Position numbers and translations under genes: made by a program. A DNA stretch of 64,000 bases. Source: DATAOG01 sp963798075. GTDB taxonomy: Bacteria > Pseudomonadota > Alphaproteobacteria > Geminicoccales > Geminicoccaceae. The notes below the pieces were generated by a model. That model worked only from the letters and a program-made list of their open reading frames with translations. It did not search any database and was not told the DNA's origin. Within the stretch, counting starts at the first letter, position 1, and every line of letters begins with the position of its first letter. Positions 7,441 through 15,637 of the stretch are shown in pieces. The stretch covers positions 20,267-84,266 of the forward strand of contig CAWCRU010000002.1 of assembly GCA_963798075.1 (NCBI GenBank), written 5' to 3'.

Positions 7441-8630
7441 CAGCGGTCTCCGAGCTCTCCGACCTGGGTCTCGGCGCGGGCGGCCCCGATCACGCCGCTG
7501 TCGGCGGCCGCGGTCTCGCCCGGGGTCCGGGTGTCGACCGAGGCGACGACCGAGAGACCGGGCCGCAGCAGGCCGGCAAGCGGGCTGTCGGCCGGGACGG
7601 CGATCCGCACCGGCACGCGCTGGACGATCTTGGTGAAGTTGCCGGTCGCGTTCTCGGGCGGCAGCAGGCTGAACTCGGAGCCGGTCGCGGGCGCGAAGCT
7701 CTCGACCCGGCCCGTGAGGCGGCTGTCGGGCAAGGCGTCGACCTCGAGCTCGACCGGCTGGCCCGGCCGCATGCGGTCGAGCTGGGTCTCCTTGAAGTTG
7801 GCGACCACGTAGACCTGCGGCAACGGCACCAGCGCCATCAGCTGGTCGCCGGGCCGCACGAGCTCGCCGACGCGCACGCCCTTGTTACCGATGACGCCCG
7901 CTTCCGGGGCCCGGATCACGGTCCGCTCGAGGTCGGTTTTGGCCAGCTCGAGGCTCGCCTCCGCTTGGCGGCGCAGGGCCTGGGCCTTGGTCCGCTCGGC
8001 CTCGAGCACGGCGCTCTGATTGCGGGCGGAAGCCAGCGCCGCCTGCATCTCGGCAAGGGTCGCCTCGGCCTTCTTGAGGTCCGCGGTCGCGGTCTGCAAG
8101 CGCTGCTCGCTCGCGAAGTCGTCGCGCGCGAGGCGCTGATAGCGGTCGTGATCCTGGCGGGCGAGCGTGAGATCGGCATCAGCGCGCGGCACCGCGGCCG
8201 CCGCCTGATCGATCAGCGAGCGCTGGAGCGTGATCTGGCCGGCCATGCTCTGGACGGCTGCCGCCTTGGCGGCGAGGTCGGCCTCGGCGGCGGCGACCCG
8301 CGCCTTGAAATCGCGATCGTCAATCGTCAGGAGGACATCGCCCGCCCTGACCGCCTGATTGTCGACCACCCGCACGGCGCGCACGTAGCCCTCGATCTCC
8401 GGGCTGATCACCGCGGTGTCGCTGTGGACGTAGGCGTCGTCGGTGGTCTCGATGAAGCGGCCGACGGTCCACCAGTACCAGCCGCCGCCGGCGGCGCCGA
8501 TCAGCACCAGCGCCGCGACCACGGGCAGGATCCGTTCGCGCAGGCGAGCCCGCCGGTTCGGCGCGGCCGGGGCCGCCGCGGGCTCGGGCTCGCCGCTCTT
8601 CGGATCCGAGAGCTCGTGGGTCTCACCCAT
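7440..8630 (-). CDS. emrA: EmrA-type membrane fusion protein (HlyD family)
   Basis: The periplasmic adaptor that links EmrB to an outer-membrane channel. In its 396 residues: a cytoplasmic N-terminus, one membrane helix (ILPVVAALVLIGAAGGGWYWW), the conserved TTDDAYVHSDTAVISPEIEGYV, a long coiled-coil hairpin rich in Ala/Gln/Arg (about residues 110-215), the lipoyl-like return RTVIRAPEAGVIGNKGV, and the beta-barrel part with VANFKETQLDRMRPGQPVELEVD. It is the first gene of the emrAB operon and overlaps emrB. No TolC-type outer-membrane gene is present nearby. A TetR-type operator lies 21 bases before its start. Confidence 0.92.
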   Translation of the reverse strand: MGETHELSDPKSGEPEPAAAPAAPNRRARLRERILPVVAALVLIGAAGGGWYWWTVGRFIETTDDAYVHSDTAVISPEIEGYVRAVRVVDNQAVRAGDVLLTIDDRDFKARVAAAEADLAAKAAAVQSMAGQITLQRSLIDQAAAAVPRADADLTLARQDHDRYQRLARDDFASEQRLQTATADLKKAEATLAEMQAALASARNQSAVLEAERTKAQALRRQAEASLELAKTDLERTVIRAPEAGVIGNKGVRVGELVRPGDQLMALVPLPQVYVVANFKETQLDRMRPGQPVELEVDALPDSRLTGRVESFAPATGSEFSLLPPENATGNFTKIVQRVPVRIAVPADSPLAGLLRPGLSVVASVDTRTPGETAAADSGVIGAARAETQVGELGDR

Positions 8631-8651
8631 CCTCGTGCCCTCCAGTTTCTG

Positions 8652-8668
8652 AACTGAACCGTTCAGTT
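8652..8668. promoter_or_regulatory. TetR-family operator, copy 1 (emrA side)
   Basis: AACTGAACCGTTCAGTT is an exact 8+1+8 palindrome. It ends 21 bases from the emrA start codon. An identical 17-mer (copy 2) lies at the mirror position before the divergent tetR-type gene. Confidence 0.82.
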
Positions 8669-8713
8669 TAGTCTTGCATCAAGATGGTGGCGTCGCCACA
8701 TTTGTCAAGCTAA

Positions 8714-8730
8714 AACTGAACCGTTCAGTT
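8714..8730. promoter_or_regulatory. TetR-family operator, copy 2 (regulator side)
   Basis: Identical 17-base palindrome to copy 1, again exactly 21 bases from the start codon (8752) of the gene it faces. A TTGTCA -35-like hexamer at about 8702 places the palindrome over the probable -10 region, as expected for autorepression. Confidence 0.82.
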
Positions 8731-8751
8731 TTCTGGAAGGTGACGAGCGGC

Positions 8752-9387
8752 ATGACCACCAGCGCGACGGCGCCCGCGGGCGCCCTCAGCCCCAAGGCCG
8801 AGCAGGTGCTGCAGGCGGCGAGCAGCGTGTTCCGGGAGCAGGGCTACGGCAGCGCCAGCATGGATGCGATCGCGCGCCAGGCGGGCGTCTCCAAGGCCAC
8901 GCTCTATGCCCATTTCGCCGGCAAGGACGAGCTGTTCGCGGCGATCGTCGCGGCCGAATGCCGGAGCCACTCGCTGACCCTCGTGGTCCCCGACATCGAC
9001 CGGCTCGAGGTGCGGGAGGCGCTGGGTGCAATCGGCCGCAACTTCCTCGAGCTGGTGCTCTCGGCCAAGGCGCGGGCGATCTATCGGATCGTGATGGCCG
9101 AGGCGCCGCGCTTCCCCGAGCTCGGCCGCGCGTTCTACGCCTCGGGACCGGCGGTCGTGCTGGCCCGGCTCGCCGACTACCTGGGCGCCGCCGATGCCCG
9201 CGGCGGGCTGCGGGTCGAGGACGCCGGCCTCGCCGCCGAGCAGTTCATCGGTATGCTGCTGGGCCCATTGCACATGCGCCACCTCCTGGGCCTCACGGCC
9301 GAGTTCGGCGACCGCGATCCTTCAGAGGTGGTCGACGCGGCGGTCACGACCTTCCTTGCCGCCCACGCCCCGCGCGACCCGGCCTAG
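8752..9387 (+). CDS. TetR/AcrR family repressor of emrAB
   Basis: A 211-aa regulator from the ATG at 8752 (MTTSATAPAGALSPKAEQVL). The HTH is clear at residues 18-60: FREQGYGSASMDAIARQAGVSKATLYAHFAGKDELFAAIV. The C-terminal part contains the TetR_C pattern ELVLSAKARAIYRIVMAEAPRFPELGRAFY seen in AcrR-like repressors. An in-frame start at 8674 is possible but would read through operator copy 2 and lacks a ribosome site. Divergent from emrAB with two identical operators in between, so a role as local, drug-responsive repressor is a strong inference. It converges on the TA toxin gene ending at 9397. Confidence 0.9.
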   Translation: MTTSATAPAGALSPKAEQVLQAASSVFREQGYGSASMDAIARQAGVSKATLYAHFAGKDELFAAIVAAECRSHSLTLVVPDIDRLEVREALGAIGRNFLELVLSAKARAIYRIVMAEAPRFPELGRAFYASGPAVVLARLADYLGAADARGGLRVEDAGLAAEQFIGMLLGPLHMRHLLGLTAEFGDRDPSEVVDAAVTTFLAAHAPRDPA

Positions 9388-9396
9388 CCTCGCATC

Positions 9397-9814
9397 TCAG
9401 GTCACGGCGTCGAATGGGTTCAGAAAGCTGACGCCGGTTCGCTCAACGTCTTTGACGTTGCGCGTGACCAGAACCAGGCCGTGAACCTGGGCCGTCGCGG
9501 CCAGGAGACCGTCGACCACGGGGACGCGGAACCTTCCCTTCATCCATCCCCAGACCCGGGCAACCTCGTAGTCGATGGCCAGGATGCGCCGCTGGTGGCG
9601 CTCAATGACCTGTCTGAGCCAGCCGTCGAGATCGGCCGCCTTGCGGGGTTCGCGCTCTCTAATGCGCTCCGCATCCCGCGCGGATTTCGCCGAGGACGAG
9701 CACGCTCAGGTAAATCGTCCGCGTGTCGACCGTGGCGTACCGGTCACGAACTCTGGCATCACCGCTCTCCTTCTTGCGCAGCTCGGAGATGACATTGGTG
9801 TCCACGAGGTACAT
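9397..9814 (-). CDS. PIN-domain (FitB/VapC-like) toxin, one frame break
   Basis: Homologue of the toxin at 5039-5473. It begins MYLVDTNVISELRKKESGDARV and continues LSVLVLGEIR, the GEIR motif with the conserved Glu. Near 9676-9685 the frame is lost by one extra base and the natural frame stops. The other frame then gives DAERIREREPRKAADLDGWL, VPVVDGLLAATAQ and LVTRNVKDVERTGVSFLNPF, ending in TGA at 9399-9397. The full protein would be about 138 aa, normal for the family, with all acidic residues present. The start overlaps the antitoxin stop, as in the other pair. Either an assembly indel or a genuine inactivation; if real, the antitoxin next to it would be an orphan too. Confidence 0.72.
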
Positions 9815-10053
9815 CAGAAGTCGATCTCGCGGCCATAGTCGCGCGGCCGTTCGAGGTCGATGCCCTCGAGCGGGCACTCGAGCAGCAGGGCCTTGAGCGT
9901 CGGCGTCTGCTCCCGCAGCCGCTCGAACTCCTCGGCGGCCACGACCACGACCGCCGGTTTGCCGCGCCGCGTGACAGTCTGCGGCCCGTCCTCGATCGCG
10001 CGCTGAACCACCTCACTGAACTTCGCCTTGGCTTTCTGGAGCTGCCAATCCAT
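9814..10053 (-). CDS. Phd/YefM-type antitoxin, 79 aa (second of three homologues)
   Basis: Starts MDWQLQKAKAKFSEVVQRAI, then EDGPQTVTRRGKPAVVVVAA. The N-terminal half is almost the same as in the antitoxins at 5473-5712 and 10198-10437, while the last 35 residues differ, as expected if each fits its own toxin. Coupled to the downstream PIN toxin gene by overlap. Its operator is the inverted repeat at 10067-10090. With three near-identical DNA-binding halves, cross-regulation between modules is likely (inference). Confidence 0.87.
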   Translation of the reverse strand: MDWQLQKAKAKFSEVVQRAIEDGPQTVTRRGKPAVVVVAAEEFERLREQTPTLKALLLECPLEGIDLERPRDYGREIDF

Positions 10054-10066
10054 TGCATGTATCCAC

Positions 10067-10090
10067 CAACTGACCAGATCTAGTCAGTTG
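10067..10090 (-). promoter_or_regulatory. Inverted repeat operator of the second FitAB-like pair
   Basis: CAACTGAC at 10067-10074 and GTCAGTTG at 10083-10090 are exact 8-base arms around CAGATCTA, itself partly symmetric. It starts 14 bases upstream of the antitoxin ATG. The CTGAC/GTCAG core is shared with the operator at 5729-5745. Confidence 0.6.
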
Positions 10091-10197
10091 AGCCTTTGAT
10101 CGCGCCATGTCAAGGTTCAGCGGGCTCCTCGATCTCAGTGCGGACGCAGAAACGAGTTCGGGCAGCTACGGCGAGGCCCGCAAGCCCGGCTGGACGC

Positions 10198-10437
10198 TCA
10201 CCAATCGATCTCACGCTCCTGCATCGCCCGTGACGGCAATTCGAGCTCGCCCTCAGGTCCAGACATCAGGACCTCCTTCAGGCTGGGCTTTCTCAGCTTC
10301 AGCTTCTGATATTCAGAGAGCGAAAGTACGACGACGACCTCCCGGCCACGCCGCGTCACCGTCTGCGGCCCGTCGTCGAGCGCCTTGCGCACGAGCTGGC
10401 TGAACTTCGCCTTCGCCTCCCGAAGTTGCCAGGCCAT
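10198..10437 (-). CDS. Orphan Phd/YefM-type antitoxin, 79 aa (third homologue)
   Basis: Starts MAWQLREAKAKFSQLVRKAL, then DDGPQTVTRRGREVVVVLSL, and is again exactly 79 aa. No PIN gene follows: the 107 bases between its stop and the operator of the next antitoxin are too short and show no toxin motif. It lies 33 bases downstream of pccB on the same strand and could be co-transcribed with it. No CTGAC palindrome was seen in the short gap before it. It may act as an anti-addiction antitoxin against related toxins, or be a leftover of a lost pair. Confidence 0.83.
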   Translation of the reverse strand: MAWQLREAKAKFSQLVRKALDDGPQTVTRRGREVVVVLSLSEYQKLKLRKPSLKEVLMSGPEGELELPSRAMQEREIDW

Positions 10438-10470
10438 TGTACCTCCCATTCGACCCGACGAGCGCAAGGC

Positions 10471-12003
10471 TCAGAGCGGGATGTTGCCGTGCTTTTTCCA
10501 GGGGTTCTCGAGGCGCTTGGTGCGGAGCCAGCGGAGCGCCGTGCAGACGCGGCGGCGGGTGTCGTGGGGCATGATCACGTCGTCGATGAAGCCGCGCGCG
10601 GCGGCAACGAACGGGTTGGCAAAGCGCGCGCGGTACTCGTCGGTGCGCGCCTCGATCTTGGCCGGGTCGCCGAGGTCGGCGCGGAAGATGATCTCGACGG
10701 CACCCTTGGGCCCCATGACCGCGATCTCCGCCTGCGGCCAGGCGTAGTTGACGTCGCCGCGCAGATGCTTGGAGCTCATGACGTCGTAGGCGCCGCCATA
10801 GGCCTTGCGCGTGATCACGGTGACCTTGGGCACGGTCGCCTCGGCGAAGGCGTAGAGCAGCTTCGAGCCGTGCTTGATGATGCCGCCGTACTCCTGGGCG
10901 GTCCCCGGCAGGAAGCCCGGCACGTCGACGAAGGTCAGGATCGGGATGTTGAAGCAGTCGCAAAAGCGCACGAAACGGGCGGCCTTGCGCGAGCTGTCGA
11001 TGTCGAGGCAGCCCGCCAGCACCATCGGCTGGTTGGCGACGATCCCGACCGTCGAGCCCTCCATCCGGGCAAAGCCGATCAGGATGTTCTTCGCATAGTC
11101 CGGCTGGAGCTCGAAGAAGTCGCTCTCGTCGACGACCTTGAGGATCAGCTCCTTCATGTCGTAGGGCTTGTTGGCGCTGCCCGGGACGAGCGTGTCGAGC
11201 GCCGGTTCCTGGCGCTCGGCCGGGTCGTCGGTCGGCCGCGCGGGCGGCGGCTCGCGGTTGCAGGCCGGAAGGAAATCGAAGAAGCGCCGGATCTCGGACA
11301 GCGCCTCGACGTCGTTGTCGAAGGCGAGGTCGGCCACGCCCGAGCGCCGGGTATGGGTCGCGGCCCCGCCCAGCTCCTCGTGCGTCACTTCCTCCTGCGT
11401 CACCGTGCGCACGACGTCGGGCCCGGTCACGAACATGTAGGAGGTATCGCGCACCATGCAGATGAAGTCCGTCATCGCCGGCGAATAGACCGCACCGCCG
11501 GCGCAGGGTCCCATGATCAGGCTGATCTGCGGCACCACGCCCGAGGCCAGCACGTTGCGCTGGAAGACATCCGCGTAGCCCGCGAGGCTGGCCACACCCT
11601 CCTGGATGCGGGCGCCGCCGGAATCGTTGATCCCGATCACGGGCGCGCCGACCCGCATCGCATGGTCCATGATCTTGCAGATCTTCTCGGCGTGGGCCTC
11701 CGAGAGCGCGCCGCCGAAGACCGTGAAGTCCTGGCTGAAAACGAAGACCGGCCGGCCGTTGATCGTGCCCGAGCCGGTGACCACGCCATCGCCCGGGATC
11801 CGCTGATCGGCCATGCCGAACTCGCTGCAGCGGTGCTCGACGAACATGTCGATCTCTTCGAACGAGCCCTGGTCGAGCAAGAGCTGCAGACGCTCGCGCG
11901 CCGACAGCTTGCCGCGCTTGTGCTGGGCGGCGATCCGGCGCTCGCCGCCGCCCATGCGCGCGGCCTCGCGCTTGGCATCGAGCTGATCCAGTATTTCCTG
12001 CAC
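10471..12003 (-). CDS. pccB: Propionyl-CoA carboxylase beta (carboxyltransferase) subunit
   Basis: Transfers the carboxyl group from biotin on PccA to propionyl-CoA in propionate, odd-chain fatty acid and branched amino acid breakdown. The sequence has the PCC-type N-half (SEFGMADQRIPGDGVVTGSG, then VFVFSQDFTVFGGALSEAHA, oxyanion loop INDSGGARIQEGV) and C-half (FVDVPGFLPGTAQEYGGIIKHGSK, RKAYGGAYDVMSSKHLRGD), ending WKKHGNIPL. A GTG at 12003 (or TTG at 12006) preceded by GAGGGGG gives 510 aa, the usual PccB length. The frame is open to 12204, but the extra residues are not family-like. The partner pccA lies 5.4 kb downstream on the same strand, separated by emrAB and TA genes. Divergent from the cyclase gene at 12186. 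Confidence 0.95.
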   Translation of the reverse strand: MQEILDQLDAKREAARMGGGERRIAAQHKRGKLSARERLQLLLDQGSFEEIDMFVEHRCSEFGMADQRIPGDGVVTGSGTINGRPVFVFSQDFTVFGGALSEAHAEKICKIMDHAMRVGAPVIGINDSGGARIQEGVASLAGYADVFQRNVLASGVVPQISLIMGPCAGGAVYSPAMTDFICMVRDTSYMFVTGPDVVRTVTQEEVTHEELGGAATHTRRSGVADLAFDNDVEALSEIRRFFDFLPACNREPPPARPTDDPAERQEPALDTLVPGSANKPYDMKELILKVVDESDFFELQPDYAKNILIGFARMEGSTVGIVANQPMVLAGCLDIDSSRKAARFVRFCDCFNIPILTFVDVPGFLPGTAQEYGGIIKHGSKLLYAFAEATVPKVTVITRKAYGGAYDVMSSKHLRGDVNYAWPQAEIAVMGPKGAVEIIFRADLGDPAKIEARTDEYRARFANPFVAAARGFIDDVIMPHDTRRRVCTALRWLRTKRLENPWKKHGNIPL

Positions 12004-12185
12004 CAAAGACCCCCTCGTCGTCTGGTCGCGAGCAGCGGTCCATAGCACCGGGCCTGCGGGCAGGCAAACGGCGCCCTCGGACCGGCATGGGTTTGCCGCT
12101 GCGTACAAGCGGCGTGACCTGCTGCGCAATTTGTGCTTTAGCATGCGCTTGCCGGGGATACCCAACTGACTGGCGAGCGCGGGAG

Positions 12186-15100
12186 ATGACTGAAGTCGGC
12201 GCATGGCTCGACGGCCTGGGCCTTGGCCGCTACGCCGATGCCTTCACTGCGAGCGACATCGACTTCGACGTCCTGGCCGATCTCTGCGAGGCGGATCTGG
12301 CCCAGCTCGGGGTCTCGCTCGGCGACCGCAAGCGCCTGCTGCGCGCGATCGCGGCCCTGACGCAGTCCACTCCCGTCGAGCGGCCGCCGGCGCCGCCCGA
12401 GGCCGCGGCCCCGGCACCGCCGGCGCCCGAGCCGGCGCGGCCCAGCCACGACGCCGAACGCCGGCAGCTGACCGTGCTGTTCTGCGACATGGTCGGCTCG
12501 ACCGCGCTCTCGGCCCGCCTCGACCCGGAGGATCTGCACGAGGTGCTGCGGCGCTATCAGGAAAGCTGCGCCGAGGTGGTCGCCCGCTACGAGGGCTACA
12601 TCGGCCACTACGTCGGCGACGGCATCCTGGTCTATTTCGGCTATCCGACCGCGCATGAGGACGACCCGACGCGCGCGGCCCGCGCCGGGCTCGACATGGT
12701 CGTGGCGGTCAAGCGGCTCGATGACGAACTCGAGGACCTGGGCGTCAGCATCGACGTCCGGATCGGCATCAACACCGGCCTGGTCGTGGTCGGCGACATC
12801 GGCACCGGCGAGTTCCGCGACGAGCGGGCGGTGGTCGGCGAGACCCCGAACGTCGCGGCCCGCCTGCAGACCCTCGCGGAGCCCGGCTCGGTCCTGGTCG
12901 GCGAGCGCACCCGCCGGCTGCTCGAGGGGCTGTTCGTGTTCGAGGAGCTCGGCCCGCAGACGATCAAGGGCATCGACGAGCCGGTCGCGGCCTATCGCGT
13001 GAGCGAGGCGACCGGCGCCCCGAGCCGCTTCGAGGCGACCGCCCGCCGCGGCCTGACGCCGCTCGTCGGCCGCGAGGAGGAGATCCAGCTGCTGCTCTCG
13101 CGCTGGCAGCAGGCGAGGACCGGCGACGGCCACGTCGTTCTGCTGACCGGCGAGCCCGGGATCGGCAAGTCGCGCATCGTCGAGTTGTTGCGGGAGACCG
13201 TGCGCGCCGATCAGGCGACCGTGCTGCGCTACTATTGCTCGCCGTTCTATGTCCACACCGCGCTGCATCCGGTCCTCGATCAGCTCGAGCGCGCCGCCGG
13301 TCTCAAGAAGAACGACCCGCCCGAGGTCAAGCTCGACAAGCTCGAGGCCATCCTGGGCCCGGGGCCCGATCGGGGCATCCGCGGCACGAGCCTCCTGGCG
13401 CCGCTGCTGTCGATCCCGACCGGCGAGCGCTATCCGCCGCTCGATCTCGCGCCCGAGCGCAAGAAGGCGCTGATGCTCGAGGCCCTGCTCGAGCAGCTGG
13501 CGGGGCTCGCCGCCCAGCCGCTGCTGATCCTGCTCGAGGACGCCCACTGGATCGACCCGACCACCACCGAGCTGTTCCAGCTGATCCTCGAGCGCATCCA
13601 GCGCCTGCCCGTCCTCGTCATCGTCGCCTACCGGCCGGGCTTCACCCCGCCCTGGACCGGCCTGCCGCACATCACCTCACTCTCGCTCTCGCATCTCAGC
13701 CACCGCCAGGCGTCGGCGCTGGTCGACAAGGTGACCCGCGGCCGGTCGCTGCCGCCCGAGGTCCTCGACCACATCGTCAAGCGGACCGACGGCGTGCCGC
13801 TGTACGTCGAGGAGCTGACCAAGACCCTGCTCGAGTCCGGCGCCCTCGAGCTCGAGGGCGACGGCTTCAGGCTGACCGGTCCCCTGCCCCTGCTGTCGAT
13901 CCCGGAGTCTCTGCACGACTCGCTGATGGCGCGCCTCGACCGGCTGTCGGGGGTCAAGGACGTCGCGCATCTGGCGGCGACCCTCGGCCGCGTCTTCAGC
14001 TATGAGCTGCTGGCGGCGGTCTCGCCGTTCGACGAGCCGGCGCTGCAGCAGGCGCTGACGCAGCTGGTCGACGCCGAGCTCATCTACCGGCGCGGGGCGG
14101 CCTCGGATGTCATCTACGAGTTCAAGCACGCCCTGGTCCAGGATGCCGCCTACAACAGCCTGCTGCGGAGCAAGCGCCAGCAGCTCCACAAGCGGATCGC
14201 CAAGACCCTCGAGGAGCGCTTCAGCGAGACGACCGAGAGCAAGCCGGAGCTGCTCGCGCATCACTACCGCGAGGCGGGGCGGCCGGCCAAGGCGTTCGTC
14301 TACACGCTGCGGGCAGGCGATGCCGCGGTCGCTCGCTACGCCGCGATCGAGGCTCGCGCCCGCTTCCAGGAGGGGCTCGATCTGGCGCGCTCGCTGCCGC
14401 CCGAGGAGAACGCCTGGCGGGCCCAGATCGAGGCGGTGCTCAAGCTCGCGAGCGTCGCCCAGAACCGCACCCATTTCGAGCAGGACCTGCGCAACCTCGA
14501 GCAGGCGTTCGCGCTCGCGGAGACCATCAACGACCGCGAATCGCTCTGCCGGATCCAGTACTGGATGGGGCGGATCACCTACGTCTTCGGCCGCTTCGAT
14601 CGGGCGGTCGAGCTCGCCGGCAAGGCGCTGCTGATCGCCGAGAGCCTGGGCGGAGACGACCGCTTCACCGCCGACCCGGTCAACCTGCTCGGCCGCATCC
14701 ACTGCCTGCGCGGCGAGGCGCGCGACGCCATCATGTATGCCGCGCGCAACGTCGAGCAGATGCGCCGCCTCGGCAACCGGATCGAGGAGGCGGCGATGTC
14801 GGGGGTTCTGGCCTTCGCCTATGGCATGCATGGCGAGTTCGACCAGGCGCGGGCGGCCGCCGACCACGGCATCGAGCTGTCGCGCCAAATCGAGCATCTG
14901 CCGACCCAGGCGGCCTGCCTGTTCTTCGGCGGCGTCGTCCGCGGCTGGCACGGCGAGCTCGAGACCGGGGTGCCGGAGTTCGAGGAGGCGCTGCGCCTGT
15001 GCGAGCGCGCCGGCGACGTCTTCCGCCAGTATCTGATCCACGGCTGGCGTGGCCAGGGCCACCTGCTGGCGAGGCAGTACGCCGCCGCCGAGGCCGATCT

Positions 15101-15575
15101 CAAGCGCTGCCTCGAGCTCGGCGACCAGATCGGCACGAGCTTCCATCGCGGCGCCTTCCAGGCGTTCCGCGCCAAGCTGCGCCTGCTCGATGACGACGTC
15201 GGCGAGGCGCTGCGGCACAGCGCCGAGGCGCTCGAGCTGGCGACCGAGACCGCCCAGGCCTGGAGCCGCTCGATCGCGCTCAGCATCCACGCCGAGGCGC
15301 TGCTCGCGCTCAGGCCGCCCCGGATCGAGCAGGCCGAGGCCGACATCAAAAGCGCGATCGAGATCCAGGAGCGGCGCGAGTGCATCTTCGATCTCGCCTG
15401 GTCGCGGCTCGCCGAAGGCCATGTGCTGGCCGCCAAGGGCGAGCCGGCGCGGGCGCGCGGCGCCTATCTGGTGGCCGGCCGGATGTTCGAGGCCACGGGC
15501 GTGGCGATCGGGCGCGAGCGGGTCCGCGCCGCGCTCGCGAGGCTGGACGAGGACCGCTCCCTGTGCTCCGCCTGA
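12186..15575 (+). CDS. SAM - class III nucleotidyl cyclase - AAA ATPase - TPR signalling protein
   Basis: A 1,129-aa cytoplasmic protein. Residues about 1-60 are a SAM domain (VGAWLDGLGLGRYADAF). About 90-270 form a class III cyclase domain: LTVLFCDMVGST with metal Asp101, GHYVGDGILVYFGYP with metal Asp145, and the transition-state pair in ETPNVAARLQ (Asn222, Arg226). From about 285 an AAA/STAND-type ATPase follows, with Walker A GEPGIGKSR and the Walker B-like LLILLEDAHWID. The C-terminal half is TPR-like helical repeats (for example AEADLKRCLELGDQ). This architecture is widespread in rhizobia-like alphaproteobacteria. It should make cAMP (base specificity is not certain) in response to an unknown partner. 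The ATG at 12186 starts the SAM domain; the frame is open upstream to 12087. Confidence 0.92.
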   Translation: MTEVGAWLDGLGLGRYADAFTASDIDFDVLADLCEADLAQLGVSLGDRKRLLRAIAALTQSTPVERPPAPPEAAAPAPPAPEPARPSHDAERRQLTVLFCDMVGSTALSARLDPEDLHEVLRRYQESCAEVVARYEGYIGHYVGDGILVYFGYPTAHEDDPTRAARAGLDMVVAVKRLDDELEDLGVSIDVRIGINTGLVVVGDIGTGEFRDERAVVGETPNVAARLQTLAEPGSVLVGERTRRLLEGLFVFEELGPQTIKGIDEPVAAYRVSEATGAPSRFEATARRGLTPLVGREEEIQLLLSRWQQARTGDGHVVLLTGEPGIGKSRIVELLRETVRADQATVLRYYCSPFYVHTALHPVLDQLERAAGLKKNDPPEVKLDKLEAILGPGPDRGIRGTSLLAPLLSIPTGERYPPLDLAPERKKALMLEALLEQLAGLAAQPLLILLEDAHWIDPTTTELFQLILERIQRLPVLVIVAYRPGFTPPWTGLPHITSLSLSHLSHRQASALVDKVTRGRSLPPEVLDHIVKRTDGVPLYVEELTKTLLESGALELEGDGFRLTGPLPLLSIPESLHDSLMARLDRLSGVKDVAHLAATLGRVFSYELLAAVSPFDEPALQQALTQLVDAELIYRRGAASDVIYEFKHALVQDAAYNSLLRSKRQQLHKRIAKTLEERFSETTESKPELLAHHYREAGRPAKAFVYTLRAGDAAVARYAAIEARARFQEGLDLARSLPPEENAWRAQIEAVLKLASVAQNRTHFEQDLRNLEQAFALAETINDRESLCRIQYWMGRITYVFGRFDRAVELAGKALLIAESLGGDDRFTADPVNLLGRIHCLRGEARDAIMYAARNVEQMRRLGNRIEEAAMSGVLAFAYGMHGEFDQARAAADHGIELSRQIEHLPTQAACLFFGGVVRGWHGELETGVPEFEEALRLCERAGDVFRQYLIHGWRGQGHLLARQYAAAEADLKRCLELGDQIGTSFHRGAFQAFRAKLRLLDDDVGEALRHSAEALELATETAQAWSRSIALSIHAEALLALRPPRIEQAEADIKSAIEIQERRECIFDLAWSRLAEGHVLAAKGEPARARGAYLVAGRMFEATGVAIGRERVRAALARLDEDRSLCSA

Positions 15576-15637
15576 GCGGCCGGGGCGCCCGCGGGTGATC
15601 GGATTGGGGACCGTCGGATTTGGTAAGGAGCACGACC

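Noticed and set aside
5524..7812. A 762-codon plus-strand ORF opposite emrB and emrA
   Set aside because: It is a shadow of the real genes on the other strand. Its residues are low-complexity (Arg, Asp, Gln, His-rich) with no domain, as is usual opposite G+C-rich genes. The same applies to long plus-strand ORFs opposite pccB (10426-12045), pccA (2697-4097), treS-mak (59808-61697) and the sulfatases.
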